64,000 nt of DNA from Bradyrhizobium algeriense (lineage in GTDB: Bacteria > Pseudomonadota > Alphaproteobacteria > Rhizobiales > Xanthobacteraceae): NCBI RefSeq assembly GCF_036924595.1, contig NZ_JAZHRV010000001.1:1674001-1738000 (forward strand), given 5' to 3'. Shown here one piece after another: positions 62,006 to 64,000 of this stretch (the stretch's first letter is position 1; each line of letters starts with the position of its first letter). Made by a program: the position numbers and the translations under genes. Under the pieces are notes generated by a model, which was given only the letters and a program-made list of their open reading frames with translations, made no database searches and was not told where the DNA came from.

Positions 62006-62443
62006 TCACCGCTTCCCTTGGGCTCGAAGCGGGTTTATGAACTTCAATCCGGCAAAGTCCTTTTCATTGTCGGTCGCGACCACGCAACTGTTTGCCTCCG
62101 CCGTCGCGGCCACGATCATGTCGAGCGCACTGCGTGGCCGCCCTTTGGCTCTTCCATCGGCCATCAGCCGCGCCCAGATCAGGGCCGCTTTCTCGTCGAA
62201 GGCGAGTACGCGGCCAGCGAACAGGGCTTGCGGTCCTTCCGGACCGGCGAACCAGGCTTCCAGGACAGCGCGTTTCTTTCCGGCAGGCTTCTGCAGCAGC
62301 CCGCGCTGAATTTCCGCGACAGTCAGTGCGGAGATGAACAGCTCAGTGTCAACCTGTTCCGACATCCATGCCAGCAGCGACGTTGAAGGATCCGGCTGTG
62401 TAACGTTGCTGATGATACTCGTGTCGAGCAGGTAGCGTGTCAC
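62006..62443 (-). CDS. PIN domain toxin (VapC family)
   Basis: 145 residues. PIN-fold acidic residues are all present: LLDTSIISN (first Asp), E in ALTVAEIQRGLL, D in DMIVAATAEANSCVVATDNEKDF. VapC-type ribonucleases cut tRNA or rRNA. The antitoxin gene just upstream overlaps it by 4 bp (ATGA-type), the usual order. Confidence 0.92.
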   Translation of the reverse strand: MTRYLLDTSIISNVTQPDPSTSLLAWMSEQVDTELFISALTVAEIQRGLLQKPAGKKRAVLEAWFAGPEGPQALFAGRVLAFDEKAALIWARLMADGRAKGRPRSALDMIVAATAEANSCVVATDNEKDFAGLKFINPLRAQGKR

Positions 62444-62742
62444 AAGTCGACCTTGCGACCGGTATCGTGCGAACGCGCGAGATTGAGATCGGCTCCGACC
62501 AGCGGCGAACGGCGCAACGCGGCAAGGATGCCACCTTTCCCTGGCGGTTCGCCCGCGATCGTTTGGCTCACGGCCGCCCGAATCCGCACGGCATCGGGAT
62601 CGTTCTCCGCAAGGCGCCTCGCTAGCGATCGAATCAGGTCGCGGTCGGCGTCGAGGCCAAGAACCTCAAATCGCGCCATGCCTCGCTTTACCAACCGCGT
62701 TCGATAATTCCGGAGCGCTCGCTTCTGAGCGGTGTCGGCCAT
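62440..62742 (-). CDS. Putative antitoxin partner of the PIN toxin
   Basis: 100 residues from the ATG at 62742. It does not show a clear AbrB, RHH or Phd fold by eye: the middle reads YRTRLVKRGMARFEVLGLDADRDLIRSLARRLAENDPDA and the C-terminal tail (GGILAALRRSPLVGADLNL) looks like a flexible toxin-binding end, as in many VapB proteins. Stop overlaps the toxin start. The central DRDLIRSLARRLA helix could be a DNA-binding or dimer element. Confidence 0.8.
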   Translation of the reverse strand: MADTAQKRALRNYRTRLVKRGMARFEVLGLDADRDLIRSLARRLAENDPDAVRIRAAVSQTIAGEPPGKGGILAALRRSPLVGADLNLARSHDTGRKVDL

Positions 62743-62858
62743 CTGAGGCTTCCCATGTCGATGTATCCGGTAATATAGCCAGATATGAGGTTGTTTGCAA
62801 GACGCGCATCTGGAAGGCGAAGGGCCGACGTTGGTGGGAACAACGGATCTCCGAAAAC

Positions 62859-62886
62859 AAAACGGAGGCCGCGAGGCCTCCGTTTT
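62859..62886. terminator. Intrinsic terminator of the coiled-coil gene
   Basis: AAAACGGAGGCC (62859-62870) and GGCCTCCGTTTT (62875-62886) form a perfect stem with a GCGA loop and A/T flanks, just after the minus-strand stop at 62912. Confidence 0.85.
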
Positions 62887-62911
62887 CCATTCGCCACGCG
62901 CTATTCGCGGC

Positions 62912-64000
62912 TTACCCCAGCCGCCCCGCCGCGTGCGCGAGCAACGTGTAGACGAGGCCGGTCTCCGAGGTGAGGTGGCCGCGCAGCGCCTGCGGTCCAC
63001 GATCCTCGCGCGCGACTTCGTCGAGCAGCCGTTCGAACTCGGCGATATAGCGGTCGACCGTCTGCTTGAAACCGCGGTCGGCGCGGTATTTGCGGGCGAC
63101 TTCGTCGAACGCCTTCTGGCCTGCCGGCGTGTAGAGCCGCTTGCTGAACGCCTTGCTCTCGCCGCGCTGATAGCGGTCCCACATTTCGGAAGCGAGGTTG
63201 CGATCCATCAGCCGGCCGATGTCGAGCGACAGCGACTCCAGCGGATTGGCGGGGGTCTGCGGCGCGCGGCCACGGGGAGCCTGTCCCGCGCCTGCATCGG
63301 TGCGGTGGAGCAGGTCGGACAGCCATCCGTCCTGACCGCCTGCCGGCGAGACCGGCGGGGCTTCGGCGCGGCGCGCGGCCGGCACGCCGAGGTCCGGCGG
63401 CGGCAGCGTCGATGCGCTGCCGGCGTCGCGCATGCGCACCTCGTTGCGGCCGCCGGCGGCCATCGCTACGGGTTCTTCCTGGCGCTGCACGCTGGCACGG
63501 CCGGAGGTCACGACGTCGAGGCCGCGGCCATGATGGGCGACGATCCGGTTGAGTTCGGCGAGCGCCTCGATCTGATCGACGATCACCTTGCGCATCTGCG
63601 CCGTGTTGTCGGCGGCCTCCTGCGGCATCTCGAGCACGCCGCGGCGCAGCTCGTTGCGGGTCGCCTCGAGTTCGTTATGCATTTCGGCGGCCATCTGCTT
63701 CATGGACTGCACCATCGCACCGAACTTCTCGGTCGACTCCTTGAACATCGCATCCGTCTCGTGGTTGCTCTGCTGGTAGAGGTCGTTCATCGCATGGAGG
63801 GTCTGCTGCCGCTCGTTTTCGGCCGCCGCGCGCACCGCTTCGAACTGGCGGCTGATCGCGGCCGATCCGGCGCCCGCGGTTTCCGCGACCACGCGCGCGA
63901 TATCGCGGGCGCGCTCTTCGGCCGCGGCGAGCGATTCGTCGAGCAGGCCGGTGAAGCGCGACAGGCGCTGGTCGAGGTCGGTGGTGCGCAGGTCGATGGT
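62912..64000 (-). CDS. Large coiled-coil protein, C-terminal part
   Basis: The frame is open to the window edge (it continues as TTDLDQRLSRFTGLLDESL upstream of residue M at 63892), so the N-terminus is outside. At least 362 residues are seen. The first part is a helical heptad-like sequence (ISRQFEAVRAAAENERQQTLHAMNDLYQQSNHETDAMFKESTEKFGAMVQSMKQ) of the ApoA/Apolipoprotein-like or chemoreceptor-helix kind. A Pro/Gly-rich linker follows, then a conserved-looking C-terminal domain (SLDIGRLMDRNLASEMWDRYQRGESKAFSKRLYTPAGQKAFDEVARKYRADRGFKQTVDRYIAEFERLLDEVAREDRG). Function unknown; cell-envelope or polarity roles are possible. Confidence 0.8.
   Translation of the reverse strand, partial: TIDLRTTDLDQRLSRFTGLLDESLAAAEERARDIARVVAETAGAGSAAISRQFEAVRAAAENERQQTLHAMNDLYQQSNHETDAMFKESTEKFGAMVQSMKQMAAEMHNELEATRNELRRGVLEMPQEAADNTAQMRKVIVDQIEALAELNRIVAHHGRGLDVVTSGRASVQRQEEPVAMAAGGRNEVRMRDAGSASTLPPPDLGVPAARRAEAPPVSPAGGQDGWLSDLLHRTDAGAGQAPRGRAPQTPANPLESLSLDIGRLMDRNLASEMWDRYQRGESKAFSKRLYTPAGQKAFDEVARKYRADRGFKQTVDRYIAEFERLLDEVAREDRGPQALRGHLTSETGLVYTLLAHAAGRLG

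Noticed and set aside
1..64000. CRISPR array, tRNA/rRNA genes, prophage, insertion sequence or origin
   Set aside because: No regularly spaced direct repeats, no cloverleaf or rRNA sequence, no transposase, integrase or phage gene, and no replication genes were seen.

Overview
The window is a high-GC chromosomal segment of an alphaproteobacterium, most probably Bradyrhizobium or a close relative such as Rhodopseudomonas (Nitrobacteraceae). The evidence is codon and base use, the family make-up (Omp25-like porin, PlcP/Agt pair, STAS-fused MlaE), and dispersed inverted repeats of types I recognise from that group. I see no rRNA, tRNA, CRISPR array, prophage or insertion sequence. Species cannot be fixed from the sequence alone.

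Layout. 0-9.5 kb: the 3' end of a Baeyer-Villiger-type monooxygenase, two small proteins, a large secreted serralysin-like protease with RTX and FG-GAP repeats, about 0.9 kb of repeat-rich non-coding DNA, an ACT protein, an EthD protein, a FAH-family hydrolase, an MsbA-like ABC exporter and galE. 9.6-29.7 kb: a surface-glycan region. It holds a GT1/4 glycosyltransferase, the ADP-heptose genes (gmhA, waaF, hldD, hldE), two tandem O-antigen-ligase paralogues, a CapD/FlaA1-type dehydratase, a WcaI-like glycosyltransferase, a WecA-like initiating transferase, a YbhN-like membrane protein, a UDP-glucuronate 4-epimerase, manC, a Gfo/Idh/MocA dehydrogenase, a DegT aminotransferase and a MurJ homologue. 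Together they could build a heptose-containing core plus a polymer with mannose-, uronic-acid- and amino-sugar-derived residues. 29.8-38 kb: porin, a lone CoxL-type molybdenum hydroxylase large subunit, two c-type cytochromes, a CHRD protein, a membrane DnaJ protein, an Ldh-family oxidoreductase and a stand-alone Lrp/AsnC ligand-binding domain.

38-42 kb: thiD, then a two-gene operon (metallophosphoesterase plus GT4 glycosyltransferase) that matches the PlcP-Agt phosphate-starvation lipid-remodelling module. It is preceded by two Pho-box-like sites that I can read directly. 41-47.5 kb: threonine dehydratase, a secreted caspase-like protein, an AI-2E family permease, a membrane-anchored metallophosphoesterase and a DUF1269 protein. 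48-54 kb: a set of genes that suggests acid/general stress defence (glutaminase, MFS permease, Tat-exported Trp/Arg-rich peptide, HdeD, exported amidohydrolase, two universal stress proteins). 54-64 kb: lipid kinase-like protein, a coiled-coil/low-complexity protein, MFS permease, dipeptide epimerase, an Mla-type lipid transporter (MlaE with N-terminal STAS, MlaF, MlaD), a PIN-toxin/antitoxin pair and the C-terminal part of a large coiled-coil protein running off the end.

Most notable points: the Pho-box-controlled PlcP-Agt operon; a decayed second copy of a glycosyltransferase tail between gmhA and waaF, which records a local rearrangement; the tandem ligase duplication; the Tat-exported cationic Trp-rich small protein; and several dispersed palindromic repeat families, one with four copies in the window.
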